A program made the position numbers and the translations under genes. A DNA stretch of 9,319 nucleotides from Candidatus Methanoplasma reticulitermitis (lineage in GTDB: Archaea > Thermoplasmatota > Thermoplasmata > Methanomassiliicoccales > Methanomethylophilaceae). Location: assembly GCA_031287135.1 (NCBI GenBank), contig JAITTK010000027.1:1-9319 (forward strand), read 5' to 3'. Under the pieces are notes generated by a model that was not told the origin of the DNA, ran no database searches, and saw only the letters and a program-made list of their open reading frames with translations. How positions within the stretch are numbered: the first letter of the stretch is position 1; every line of letters starts with the position of its first letter. Shown piece by piece: positions 1 to 5,726 of this stretch.

Positions 1-65
1 ACCCTCGGACCACTAAGGACTAGGCCCTGAACCTAGCGTCGTTGGCCAGACTTGACTACCCCTGC
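1..65 (-). tRNA. tRNA-Leu (anticodon CAG), 3' part cut by window edge
   Basis: On the minus strand, starting at 65, the sequence folds as a class II tRNA. The 5' acceptor arm is GCAGGGG (65-59), followed by TA. The D arm has the stem GTC/GAC and the loop AAGTCTGGCCAAC. The anticodon stem is CTAGG/CCTAG (36-32 and 24-20) around the loop TTCAGGG, giving anticodon CAG at 29-27. After that come a long variable arm (CC..GG) and the first T-stem strand GAGGG (6-2). The window ends inside the T loop, so roughly 20 nt, including the 3' acceptor strand, are missing. The long variable arm and CAG anticodon identify leucine (codon CUG). No intron is visible in the anticodon loop. Confidence 0.93.
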
Positions 66-89
66 CTATCCGGCCTCATTATCGTTTTC

Positions 90-97
90 GTATAAAA
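90..97 (-). promoter_or_regulatory. TATA box of the tRNA-Leu gene
   Basis: The minus strand reads CACCTCTTTTATAC, an archaeal TATA box with a purine-poor BRE-like upstream flank. The box centre is about 28 nt from the mature tRNA 5' end at 65. This fits transcription starting a few bases before the tRNA, so the tRNA has its own promoter. Confidence 0.65.
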
Positions 98-118
98 GAG
101 GTGCGTGCACATCGGAAG

Positions 119-136
119 AACAATGTACACATTGTT
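119..136. repeat. perfect inverted repeat (7-bp arms, 4-nt loop)
   Basis: AACAATG (119-125) and CATTGTT (130-136) are exact reverse complements separated by TACA. The repeat lies between the stop of the small minus-strand gene and the tRNA promoter. It could be a transcript-end hairpin for the small gene. No T-run follows it in the minus direction, so a terminator role is only possible. Confidence 0.4.
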
Positions 137-142
137 GAGTGA

Positions 143-158
143 GAAGGCTTATGCCTTC
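143..158. repeat. perfect inverted repeat (6-bp arms) spanning the small gene's stop codon
   Basis: GAAGGC (143-148) and GCCTTC (153-158) are exact reverse complements around TTAT. The TAA stop of the minus-strand gene (151-149) sits in the loop. With the repeat at 119-136 it makes two adjacent hairpins at the end of that transcript, which suggests 3'-end stabilisation or termination. Function is unproven. Confidence 0.4.
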
Positions 159-367
159 ATTATTTTCATCCAGCCGCCGCTCTCATATATCGAAAGTTTT
201 CTCTGTTTGAGTATCGACTCAAACTCATCCCAAGTTATTACAGACAGTCTGTCATTCTTCCCCTTGGTGAACTGCACCCCCGATGTTCCTTTTACTTTGC
301 CCGGTTTGAGACCCTTGTTCTGTGCAATCTGCTTAGCCTTCGTGATGTCTATTTTCTCCATGACCAT
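149..367 (-). CDS. small conserved-looking protein of unknown function (72 aa)
   Basis: I do not recognise the family. The 72-residue product has no signal peptide or membrane segment. It has a basic N-terminal half (motif NKGLKPGKVKGTSGVQFTKG, residues 17-36), then an acidic/aromatic helix-like stretch (ITWDEFESILKQRKL, about residues 43-57) and a Gly-Trp tail (YESGGWMKIMK). The pattern suggests a compact folded domain, perhaps nucleic-acid or protein binding, but this is a guess. The start at 367 is chosen over an in-frame ATG at 412 because GAGGGAGTGA lies just upstream of 367. In addition, the TATA-like box at 422-434 predicts transcription from about 402, downstream of 412. An ATG at 361 is another option. 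It is read toward the tRNA-Leu gene and diverges from the phosphohexomutase gene. It ends in TAA inside a small hairpin. Confidence 0.72.
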   Translation of the reverse strand: MVMEKIDITKAKQIAQNKGLKPGKVKGTSGVQFTKGKNDRLSVITWDEFESILKQRKLSIYESGGWMKIMKA

Positions 368-421
368 ATTTTTCACTCCCTCTAGCCCGCTGGCATAGTG
401 CACCACAAACATCCAGATGTG

Positions 422-434
422 AAATATTTAAAAG
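422..434 (-). promoter_or_regulatory. TATA-like box for the small unknown gene
   Basis: The minus strand reads CTTTTAAATATTT, a strong archaeal TATA match centred at about 428. Transcription would start near 402, giving a leader of about 35 nt that contains the Shine-Dalgarno sequence of the gene starting at 367. Confidence 0.55.
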
Positions 435-515
435 TTTTTGAAAAATCGGCGGAAATCCCGGTCAAAAACCGTCTTCCATAGCATTTTCATGCTGGCTCAG
501 TCATCCGCTGATAAC

Positions 516-525
516 AACAAATATC
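516..525 (+). promoter_or_regulatory. TATA-like box for the phosphohexomutase-family gene
   Basis: ACAAATATCA is centred about 26-30 nt before the GTG-ATG start pair at 548-553, and no Shine-Dalgarno sequence precedes the start. This spacing predicts a leaderless mRNA. A second AT-rich patch (AATATTT, 532-538) lies too close to the start to serve as TATA. The rest of the 413-547 interval shows only short imperfect hairpins such as AGCAT/ATGCT (480-493). Confidence 0.45.
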
Positions 526-550
526 AATCGGAATATTTCTCCCGATCGTG

Positions 551-1903
551 ATGACAAACAATCCCGCCCTTACGCTTCGTTCGATAACGGATGACGACAT
601 GACAACGGAGAAGGCCCTGATGATTGGAAGGATGGTCGGATGCTCTTACAAAACCGTATGCATAGGATCGGACACCAGTCCCAGCAGCAGGATGATCAAG
701 AACTCGCTGATAAGCGGTCTCTTGTCTGCGGGTGCGGATGTGAACGATGCGGACATAGCTCCCGCACCGGCCGTGGCCCTGGCATCCAGGACCTCCGGTT
801 GCATGATCATGGTGGGAGAACCCAATGAACAGGGTGTTATCAGCAGGATACAGATCATGAACTCGGACGGCTCGATTTTTACCAGAGAGCAGCTGAGGCA
901 GACGATAACGAACGGCGAGATGAATCGCTCCCTTCCGGAGTATAAGGGCGTGGGCACGGCAAGGCTCTGCGATTCCGTCACCGACAACTATAACAGGGTG
1001 ATCTCAGAGAAATACGGCAGGAACACAAATGCCCCCGTGATACTGGACTGCGGCTGCGGCTGCACATCCGTGTCGGCCCCCCAGATACTGGCATCAATAG
1101 GTGCGGATCTTACGACGATCAACGCGCAGAACGATCCGAAATACAGCCCAAGACCTCCGGGGATAGGAATCAACGATGTTTCCAACCTGGCCGAGATAGT
1201 GGATCTGGAACTCGGCAGCATAGGTATAGCTTTGAACGGAGACGGGACGCGTCTCGCGCTCATCGACGAGGAAGGGAAATACGTAGAGCCGGAGAACATA
1301 CTCGCATTGCTTCTGATATATCTCAAACCGTCATCCCTCGTAGTGCCGTCCGATGCATCCGCCGTGGTCGATGATGCGTTCAGGGACCTGATCGGAGAGG
1401 GAATCAAGACCGACGCAAAAGCTCACAGCGACAGACATATAATCCGGGCGGACAACGATCTCGAGTCGGTGATGGCCGCAGTAAAAGAGAACAATGCCGA
1501 GATGGGTGCCATGACCGATGGCACGTTCATATTCCCGGATATAACGATGTGTCCCGATGCGATAAACGCGGCCGTCATACTGACAAAAATGTCCGGAGAG
1601 AACAGCATCAGCAACCTGTTGGCATCCTTTCCCAAATACGTAGTGCTCAAGGATTCGATCCACAGTCCCGGGAATGCCGAGCTGTTCGGAAGCAAGCTCG
1701 CCGACAGGCTCAAAGAACTCGAGACAGAAGAAGAGGTATGGGAGATAGAAAGAGGAAGAGTGGGCATGTCCAAAGGATGGTTCGCCATATCCCGGAGTTC
1801 CGACAACCCGGAATATATCGACATCACCGCAGAGGCTAAGGACAAAGCATACGCGGTGAGCATGATGGAACTCGCGAAAGAGATGGTCCGCGAATGCATC
1901 TGA
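551..1903 (+). CDS. phosphohexomutase-family protein with degenerate active site (probable pseudoenzyme)
   Basis: This is an alpha-D-phosphohexomutase (phosphomannomutase/GlmM superfamily) fold of about 450 residues, the usual family length, with all four domains recognisable. Alignable landmarks (numbered from the ATG at 551) are LRS near residue 10 (usually GIRG), GSDTSPSSRMIKNSLISGLLSAG at 39-61, DCGCGCTS at 166-173, IGIALNGDGTRLALID at 224-239 and SRSSDNPEYIDITAEA at 414-429. The catalytic features are altered. The TASHNP phosphoserine loop is MVGEPN (87-92), so Ser becomes Gly. The metal loop DGDADR is NGDGTR (229-234). The sugar loop GE-SGH is AMTDGT. The phosphate loop RPSGTE is RSSDNP. 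Arginines of the GRDTR motif are also lost. The frame is intact and codon use matches the neighbours, so it is not a decaying pseudogene. A role in mutase catalysis is unlikely; a sugar-phosphate-binding or regulatory role is an inference. GTG at 548 is an alternative start. Automated annotation would probably call it phosphomannomutase or phosphoglucosamine mutase. Confidence 0.88.
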   Translation: MTNNPALTLRSITDDDMTTEKALMIGRMVGCSYKTVCIGSDTSPSSRMIKNSLISGLLSAGADVNDADIAPAPAVALASRTSGCMIMVGEPNEQGVISRIQIMNSDGSIFTREQLRQTITNGEMNRSLPEYKGVGTARLCDSVTDNYNRVISEKYGRNTNAPVILDCGCGCTSVSAPQILASIGADLTTINAQNDPKYSPRPPGIGINDVSNLAEIVDLELGSIGIALNGDGTRLALIDEEGKYVEPENILALLLIYLKPSSLVVPSDASAVVDDAFRDLIGEGIKTDAKAHSDRHIIRADNDLESVMAAVKENNAEMGAMTDGTFIFPDITMCPDAINAAVILTKMSGENSISNLLASFPKYVVLKDSIHSPGNAELFGSKLADRLKELETEEEVWEIERGRVGMSKGWFAISRSSDNPEYIDITAEAKDKAYAVSMMELAKEMVRECI

Positions 1904-2281
1904 TCAGTATATCAGCTCGAGACCCACGATATTCCCTCCGGAGTCATAGGCCTTCCAGCTCTTCCTGTTGTATGGCTGGCATGTTATGAAGTGTACGCCG
2001 CCCATCTGGCTGAAGAAGTCGAGATCCGCATCGGATGGATCGTTGCGGTATCCGGGATGGGAATGAGCGGATCCGGACTTACGGAAATCTATCGGTGACA
2101 TCCAATCGTTTATGAAACTGTGGCTCTCACCGTATACCGATCCGGGGACTAGTATCATCTCAGAGATGACGCCGTCATACTCCCTGTGGAAGCATACGAA
2201 TTCGTCCGGATAGGTCGATTTGGCCGATTCGTTCAGGCCGTCGATGAAGTCCACGCTCACTCCGTAGATCTTGTTTATCAT
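1904..2281 (-). CDS. JAMM/MPN+ (Mov34/JAB1-like) metalloprotease domain protein
   Basis: The 125-residue single-domain protein carries the JAMM zinc motif: His73-Ser-His75-Pro, then six residues, then Ser83-x-x-Asp86, the same spacing as in Rpn11. The upstream catalytic Glu is most likely Glu27 in YPDEFVCFHR. Family members are zinc isopeptidases or peptidases. Archaeal ones such as HvJAMM1 remove ubiquitin-like SAMP modifiers, and some bacterial relatives process sulfur-carrier proteins. The substrate here is unknown and no ubiquitin-like gene is in the window. There is no signal peptide or membrane segment, so it should be cytoplasmic. The ATG overlaps the TGA of the NAD kinase gene (ATGA, 2281-2278), so it is probably translated by coupling. 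Its own TGA directly abuts the TGA of the convergent phosphohexomutase gene. The Cys-Gly that often follows the catalytic Glu in bacterial-type JAB domains is Val-Cys-Phe here. Confidence 0.88.
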   Translation of the reverse strand: MINKIYGVSVDFIDGLNESAKSTYPDEFVCFHREYDGVISEMILVPGSVYGESHSFINDWMSPIDFRKSGSAHSHPGYRNDPSDADLDFFSQMGGVHFITCQPYNRKSWKAYDSGGNIVGLELIY

Positions 2282-3939
2282 ATGGCGTTCACCAGTTTCT
2301 CTCTAACCCTTGAGTAGAAGTCGGTGTTGAATCTTATGAATCTGACCGTCTCGGATGATCGGGTGAAATCTATGCGTGTCTTCCCCCTTATCTTGTACTC
2401 TTCCTGACCGTCAACGACCAGCAGGCAGCCGCTGTCCATTATGGTCTCCACTGTGATCTTCGCATCGGCAGGGACCATGAACGGTCTTGATGCGAACTTA
2501 TATGCGGCCATCGGAACGATCGCGACCGCATTGACCCTGGGGTCGATGACAGGTGCCCCCAGGCTCATCGCGTAGCATGTAGAGCCGGTCGGCGTGGATA
2601 CTATTATGCCGTCGGCACGTACCTCCGTCATGAGTTTGTCGTTGACATAGACTTTGAAATGTCTTATCTTCGCTATCGAATCCGTATGGACTACTGCCTC
2701 GTTGACGGCATCCGCGAGGTATTCTCCCTCATACCACGGACTGATCTTGAACCTTTCCTCGACGACATAATCCCCGCTGCGGAGTCTCCGTATGCCTTCT
2801 TCCAGATCCTTAACATCGACCTCGGCCAGGAACCCGACCCCTCCAGCGTTTATACCGATGAGCGGAGCTTTGTTCCTCATGAATGTGCGCAATATGGTGC
2901 CGTCGCCGCCTATCGTTATCACTATGTCGACCTTCATATCTTCTACCGGGCAGCCCTTCAGACCGAACTCTCTGGCTATGCCTTCGTCCAGAACATATTC
3001 GCATCCTTCGAGTGCTTTCATCACCCTTTCGGTGTATTCTTTGGCTCCATGGACATTCGTGTTGACGCATATGCCGTACTTCGGGGATTCCGGTATCTCA
3101 TTCTTCGCTTTGACAATGAAGTCATAGACCCTCCTGTCCCCGAATGCGATGAAATTGGAGCGGCAGTCAAGGTCGAATCTCATGTCCAGGACGTTCCCAT
3201 CGAGGTCGTAGACCTCTCCCCCCGCCTCCCTCAGGACCAGAACGCTCGCCGCTATGTCGACAATCCTGATCGCGCGGGAATATCTCTCGGAATACATCAT
3301 GAACCCATCTGCTTCTCCTTCTGCGACGAGTATCATCTCCAATGATGCGCAGCCGTATGAACGAGACGATTTGACCCTCTTTGCCAGATCGAAGGATGCG
3401 GGATGCGCCCCGTTCCCGAGATATATCATGAGGAACAGATCATCCAAGTCGGCCTCCCTGACTCCGATCCTGGATCCGTTTTTGTATGCGCCCTTGCCTT
3501 TCTCGGCGGTTATGACGTCCCCGGTCGCCAGGTTTCTGAGGTATGCCGTGTGTATGTCGGAGAGGGACTTCGTCCCTATTGCCATCGATATCGTGAAAAG
3601 AGGCACGCCGGCTACGGCGTTGGATGTACCGTCGATCGGGTCGAGGACGAGGGTCTCATCGCCGCCGTTGTCCACGAATCCTATCTCCTCGCTCAGTACA
3701 TTGAGGGGCAGGTTATTCTTCTGGATGTAAGTCAGGACGGTGTTCTCCGCGATTTTATCTATCTGAGATGTCGATGTTCCGTCCGCACCCATGCCTATGC
3801 ATTCTCCCCTGCATTTTGAATCAGGTATTTTGTTTATCGCTTCCTCGACCGCATCGGCTATCTCGATGAGAACATCCATCATGATATCTTGAAGGGCGGG
3901 ATTCGGTATATTGCTCTTTTGATTAGACAGCATCTTCAT
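2278..3939 (-). CDS. nadK: bifunctional inositol-monophosphatase-like NADP phosphatase / NAD kinase
   Basis: This 553-residue fusion has an IMPase/FBPase-superfamily phosphatase domain (about 15-265) and a NAD kinase domain (about 285-553). Phosphatase motifs are SEE (83-85), DPIDGT (100-105, metal ligands Asp100 and Asp103) and VDIAASVLVLREAGG (227-241, Asp228). NAD kinase motifs are GGDGT (344-348), NAGGVGFLAEVD (364-375), NE at 413-414, ADGIIVSTPTGSTCYAMSLG (442-461) and VDGQ (509-512). Both catalytic sets look intact. The order matches the characterised Methanocaldococcus jannaschii MJ0917, which phosphorylates NAD and dephosphorylates NADP, so one polypeptide can set the NAD/NADP ratio. 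The N-terminal domain could also act on inositol or fructose phosphates. The start at 3939 overlaps the upstream membrane-protein gene by 17 nt; ATG at 3933 is an alternative. There is no strong Shine-Dalgarno sequence. The gene ends within the start of the JAMM gene. Confidence 0.95.
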   Translation of the reverse strand: MKMLSNQKSNIPNPALQDIMMDVLIEIADAVEEAINKIPDSKCRGECIGMGADGTSTSQIDKIAENTVLTYIQKNNLPLNVLSEEIGFVDNGGDETLVLDPIDGTSNAVAGVPLFTISMAIGTKSLSDIHTAYLRNLATGDVITAEKGKGAYKNGSRIGVREADLDDLFLMIYLGNGAHPASFDLAKRVKSSRSYGCASLEMILVAEGEADGFMMYSERYSRAIRIVDIAASVLVLREAGGEVYDLDGNVLDMRFDLDCRSNFIAFGDRRVYDFIVKAKNEIPESPKYGICVNTNVHGAKEYTERVMKALEGCEYVLDEGIAREFGLKGCPVEDMKVDIVITIGGDGTILRTFMRNKAPLIGINAGGVGFLAEVDVKDLEEGIRRLRSGDYVVEERFKISPWYEGEYLADAVNEAVVHTDSIAKIRHFKVYVNDKLMTEVRADGIIVSTPTGSTCYAMSLGAPVIDPRVNAVAIVPMAAYKFASRPFMVPADAKITVETIMDSGCLLVVDGQEEYKIRGKTRIDFTRSSETVRFIRFNTDFYSRVREKLVNAI

Positions 3940-4447
3940 TGTCGGAGCGGATCCTTCTGTGCAGGATCAGGGTCATCCCGCCGACTATCAGGAATATGCC
4001 CCCGATTATCGCTGAGTACACTCCCGCATCCGCATGGTCCATGAGCTTGATATACCCGATGAGATCGGCGACCTGCGATGAGACCCTGATCTCGGATTCC
4101 GGGTAGAGAATATACAGGGATACAGAGGTCAATATGACGATTCCCGATACGATTCCTCCTGCCGCACCCCTCATCTCATGTTTGGTGAAAGACAGGACGG
4201 AGGGGATGACCGACAACGCCGAAGCCGCAAGGACGACGAGAGGGGCATAGATGAAATATCCGCTGTCCGGATATGTGTAATGTCTCGTGAACAGATCATA
4301 TCCGGTATATCCGAATTGAACGATGCCGTAATCCAGGCTGAACCATGGCTGGAATACGCTGAAAATCCCTACCGCGGCACCTGTCAGCATCATTATTTTC
4401 AGAAGGTCGGCAGAACCCCGGGTGAAATCCTGGCACTCATCCGGCAT
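3923..4447 (-). CDS. four-helix membrane protein of unknown function (paralogue A)
   Basis: The 174-residue protein has four hydrophobic segments at about 16-36, 64-87, 95-114 and 142-162. An extended polar loop (about 37-63) follows the first and another (115-140) follows the third. The C-terminus HRRIRSDNEDAV is charged and probably cytoplasmic. No enzymatic motif is visible and I do not recognise a named family. It aligns along its length with the next protein upstream (4504-4959): a W after TM1, YF.x.PLVVL..S in TM2, a Gly-rich TM3 start, and GVY.SAI.GI..L..G in TM4. It is the first gene of the operon with NAD kinase/NADPase and JAMM, and its end overlaps the kinase start by 17 nt. No Shine-Dalgarno sequence precedes ATG 4447, and a TATA-like box about 28 nt upstream suggests a leaderless mRNA. 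Confidence 0.8.
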   Translation of the reverse strand: MPDECQDFTRGSADLLKIMMLTGAAVGIFSVFQPWFSLDYGIVQFGYTGYDLFTRHYTYPDSGYFIYAPLVVLAASALSVIPSVLSFTKHEMRGAAGGIVSGIVILTSVSLYILYPESEIRVSSQVADLIGYIKLMDHADAGVYSAIIGGIFLIVGGMTLILHRRIRSDNEDAV

Positions 4448-4470
4448 CGGGCAGGCATCGGAAAAGACGA

Positions 4471-4480
4471 TTAAAAGAGT
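4471..4480 (-). promoter_or_regulatory. TATA-like box for the membrane protein A - NAD kinase - JAMM operon
   Basis: The minus strand reads ACTCTTTTAA, centred about 28 nt upstream of ATG 4447. It lies in the 56-nt gap after the stop of paralogue B. The distance predicts transcription starting at or next to the start codon. The operon may therefore be transcribed independently of paralogue B, although read-through is not excluded because no T-rich terminator is visible in the gap. Confidence 0.5.
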
Positions 4481-4503
4481 ATCGTAAAGGGTTTTATTCG
4501 CCG

Positions 4504-4959
4504 TCAGTTGCCGCTGATCTTGGAACTCGTCATCATCGCCCCGAATATCAGCATGATTATGCCTGCGATAGCGGACACATAAACACCGATTCCGAGGTAA
4601 TCATACATTCTGAATTCAAAGAACAGGACCTCATAGGTGTACGATGCGAATAATATGGTCGCTATCACTATCAAAAGACCGGATATGACAGCAACCATGC
4701 CGCCCACCTTCCCGGGTCTCGCCACAGATGCCAGAGAGTTCAGTATCCCTATGACGGAGAATACAAGGACAACAAGCGGCATCCACCGGAAGTAGTCGTC
4801 GGAGTTTATCGTGGAGTCATCGACGGCCTCCCTTATTATCTCCCAGCCGGTCAGTGAGAACGAATCCATCCACACCATGAAGACCGCCGCAATTCCCACT
4901 ATTCCCGCTATCAATGCTATGACGGAGAACATCGAAGATCTTGATTTCATATCAACCAT
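4504..4959 (-). CDS. four-helix membrane protein of unknown function (paralogue B)
   Basis: The 151-residue protein has hydrophobic segments at about 11-31, 58-79, 85-106 and 124-143. A polar, acidic loop (about 38-57, with DD and SDDYFRW) lies between TM1 and TM2, and a short basic N-terminus (MVDMKSR) is probably cytoplasmic. Topology and local motifs (PLVVL in TM2, GVYVSAIAGIIMLIFGAM in TM4) match the next gene downstream, so the two look like a tandem duplication that has since diverged. No catalytic motif or named family is recognised. The start is secured by a strong Shine-Dalgarno sequence, GAGGGAGGT (minus strand, 4974-4966), 7 nt before ATG 4959. It is divergent from flpA and ends in TGA 56 nt before paralogue A. 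Confidence 0.82.
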   Translation of the reverse strand: MVDMKSRSSMFSVIALIAGIVGIAAVFMVWMDSFSLTGWEIIREAVDDSTINSDDYFRWMPLVVLVFSVIGILNSLASVARPGKVGGMVAVISGLLIVIATILFASYTYEVLFFEFRMYDYLGIGVYVSAIAGIIMLIFGAMMTSSKISGN

Positions 4960-4965
4960 TATTTT

Positions 4966-4974
4966 ACCTCCCTC
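4966..4974 (-). promoter_or_regulatory. strong Shine-Dalgarno site of membrane paralogue B
   Basis: The minus strand reads GAGGGAGGT followed by AAAATA and the ATG at 4959. It is the best anti-SD match in the window and fixes the start of this gene. It contrasts with the neighbouring genes, which lack such sites. Confidence 0.8.
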
Positions 4975-5001
4975 TGCATAAAAAGACCATCGGACTGCAC
5001 G

Positions 5002-5009
5002 ATATAAGT
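5002..5009 (-). promoter_or_regulatory. TATA-like box for membrane paralogue B
   Basis: The minus strand reads TTTACTTATATCG, centred at about 5005. Transcription would start near 4979, giving a short leader of about 20 nt that includes the Shine-Dalgarno site. It lies about 30 bp from the flpA TATA box on the other strand, so both divergent promoters share one short intergenic region. Confidence 0.5.
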
Positions 5010-5034
5010 AAATTCTGCTTTATCGATATGAGGT

Positions 5035-5046
5035 TATTATTAAATC
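5035..5046 (+). promoter_or_regulatory. TATA-like box for flpA
   Basis: TATTATTAAATC is centred about 26 nt before ATG 5066, and the sequence before the ATG (GCCGATTACAAAACA) has no Shine-Dalgarno match. The spacing predicts a leaderless flpA transcript. Confidence 0.5.
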
Positions 5047-5065
5047 ATATGCCGATTACAAAACA

Positions 5066-5725
5066 ATGATCCCCATGGATTCGGCGGGAGGTTCTGTGTA
5101 TTCAGAGAACAATAGGATTTACACATTATCCCTGAATCCGGGTACGAGGGTGTACGGCGAGAAGATCGTCAAGATATCCGGCAACGAATACCGCGAATGG
5201 AATCCCAGAAAGAGCAAATTAGCGGCATACATCAGGACGGGGGGCAGGATATTCCCCATAAAGAAAGACAGCAGAATACTGTACCTGGGGGCATCCAGCG
5301 GGACGACGGCATCCCATATCTCGGACATCGCTTCATGCGGTAAGATATATTGCGTGGAATTCTCGCCCAGGATGTTCAGGGATCTTGTGAACACGTGTGC
5401 TTCGAGACCCAATATGATACCGATACTGGGGGATGCCATGAACCCTCGGGAGTATCACTTCGCCATAGGCCCTCTGGATATGGTATATGCCGATGTCGCC
5501 CAGAAAAGACAGGCGGACATAATAGCCGACAATATGGACCTTTTCCTCGCGGATATGGGGATGGTATCGATAAAGGCGAGATCGGAAGATGTCGCTTCGC
5601 ACCCCGCGGATGTATACAAAACATCGGAGAAACGTATCGTTGAAAGAGGATTCGAGATATTGGACTCCAGAGACCTCGAACCGTACGAGAATGCCCACAG
5701 GATGATTGTTTTCAAAAGGAGATAA
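5066..5725 (+). CDS. flpA: fibrillarin-like rRNA/tRNA 2'-O-methyltransferase
   Basis: This 219-residue protein is the SAM-dependent methyltransferase of archaeal box C/D RNPs. With Nop5 and L7Ae it 2'-O-methylates rRNA and tRNA at sites chosen by guide RNAs. Family motifs are all present: YREWNPRKSKLAAYI (42-56), the SAM-binding LYLGASSGTTASHISDI (72-88), VEFSPRMFRDL (97-107), NMIPILGDA (116-124), DMVYADVAQKRQADI (138-152) and SIKARSEDV (168-176). The conserved Lys-Asp-Lys-His tetrad appears intact (candidates Lys51, Asp143, Lys170 and His211). In many archaea flpA sits beside nop5. Here it is instead followed, one base after its stop, by a Nudix hydrolase, and preceded by a divergent membrane-protein gene. 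ATG at 5075 is a possible alternative start, but the promoter spacing favours 5066. Confidence 0.96.
   Translation: MIPMDSAGGSVYSENNRIYTLSLNPGTRVYGEKIVKISGNEYREWNPRKSKLAAYIRTGGRIFPIKKDSRILYLGASSGTTASHISDIASCGKIYCVEFSPRMFRDLVNTCASRPNMIPILGDAMNPREYHFAIGPLDMVYADVAQKRQADIIADNMDLFLADMGMVSIKARSEDVASHPADVYKTSEKRIVERGFEILDSRDLEPYENAHRMIVFKRR
5715..5722 (+). promoter_or_regulatory. Shine-Dalgarno site fixing the Nudix start
   Basis: AAAGGAGA, encoded by the last codons of flpA, lies four bases before ATG 5727. It favours that start over an in-frame ATG at 5706, which has no ribosome-binding site. It implies that the Nudix gene is translated from the flpA transcript. Confidence 0.75.
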
Positions 5726-5726
5726 T

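Noticed and set aside
368..412. Upstream extension of the small minus-strand gene to ATG 412
   Set aside because: The TATA-like box predicts transcription from about 402, after this ATG, and the Shine-Dalgarno site lies before ATG 367.
451..500. Short hairpins in the 413-547 promoter interval as a small RNA or riboswitch
   Set aside because: The arms are only 4-5 bp (e.g. AGCAT/ATGCT), with no conserved RNA motif recognised. This is within chance expectation.
551..1903. Phosphohexomutase gene as a decaying pseudogene
   Set aside because: The frame is uninterrupted over the full family length, codon use is normal, and scaffold residues remain. Selection for a non-catalytic role is more likely than decay.
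2659..3345. Long plus-strand open frame (228 codons) opposite the NAD kinase gene
   Set aside because: It is antisense to a gene with unmistakable motifs in both domains, has no promoter or ribosome site of its own, and its translation resembles no family. It is a by-product of codon bias.
5706..5726. Upstream Nudix start at ATG 5706 inside flpA
   Set aside because: It has no ribosome-binding site, and the AAAGGAGA site directly before 5727 fits that ATG instead.
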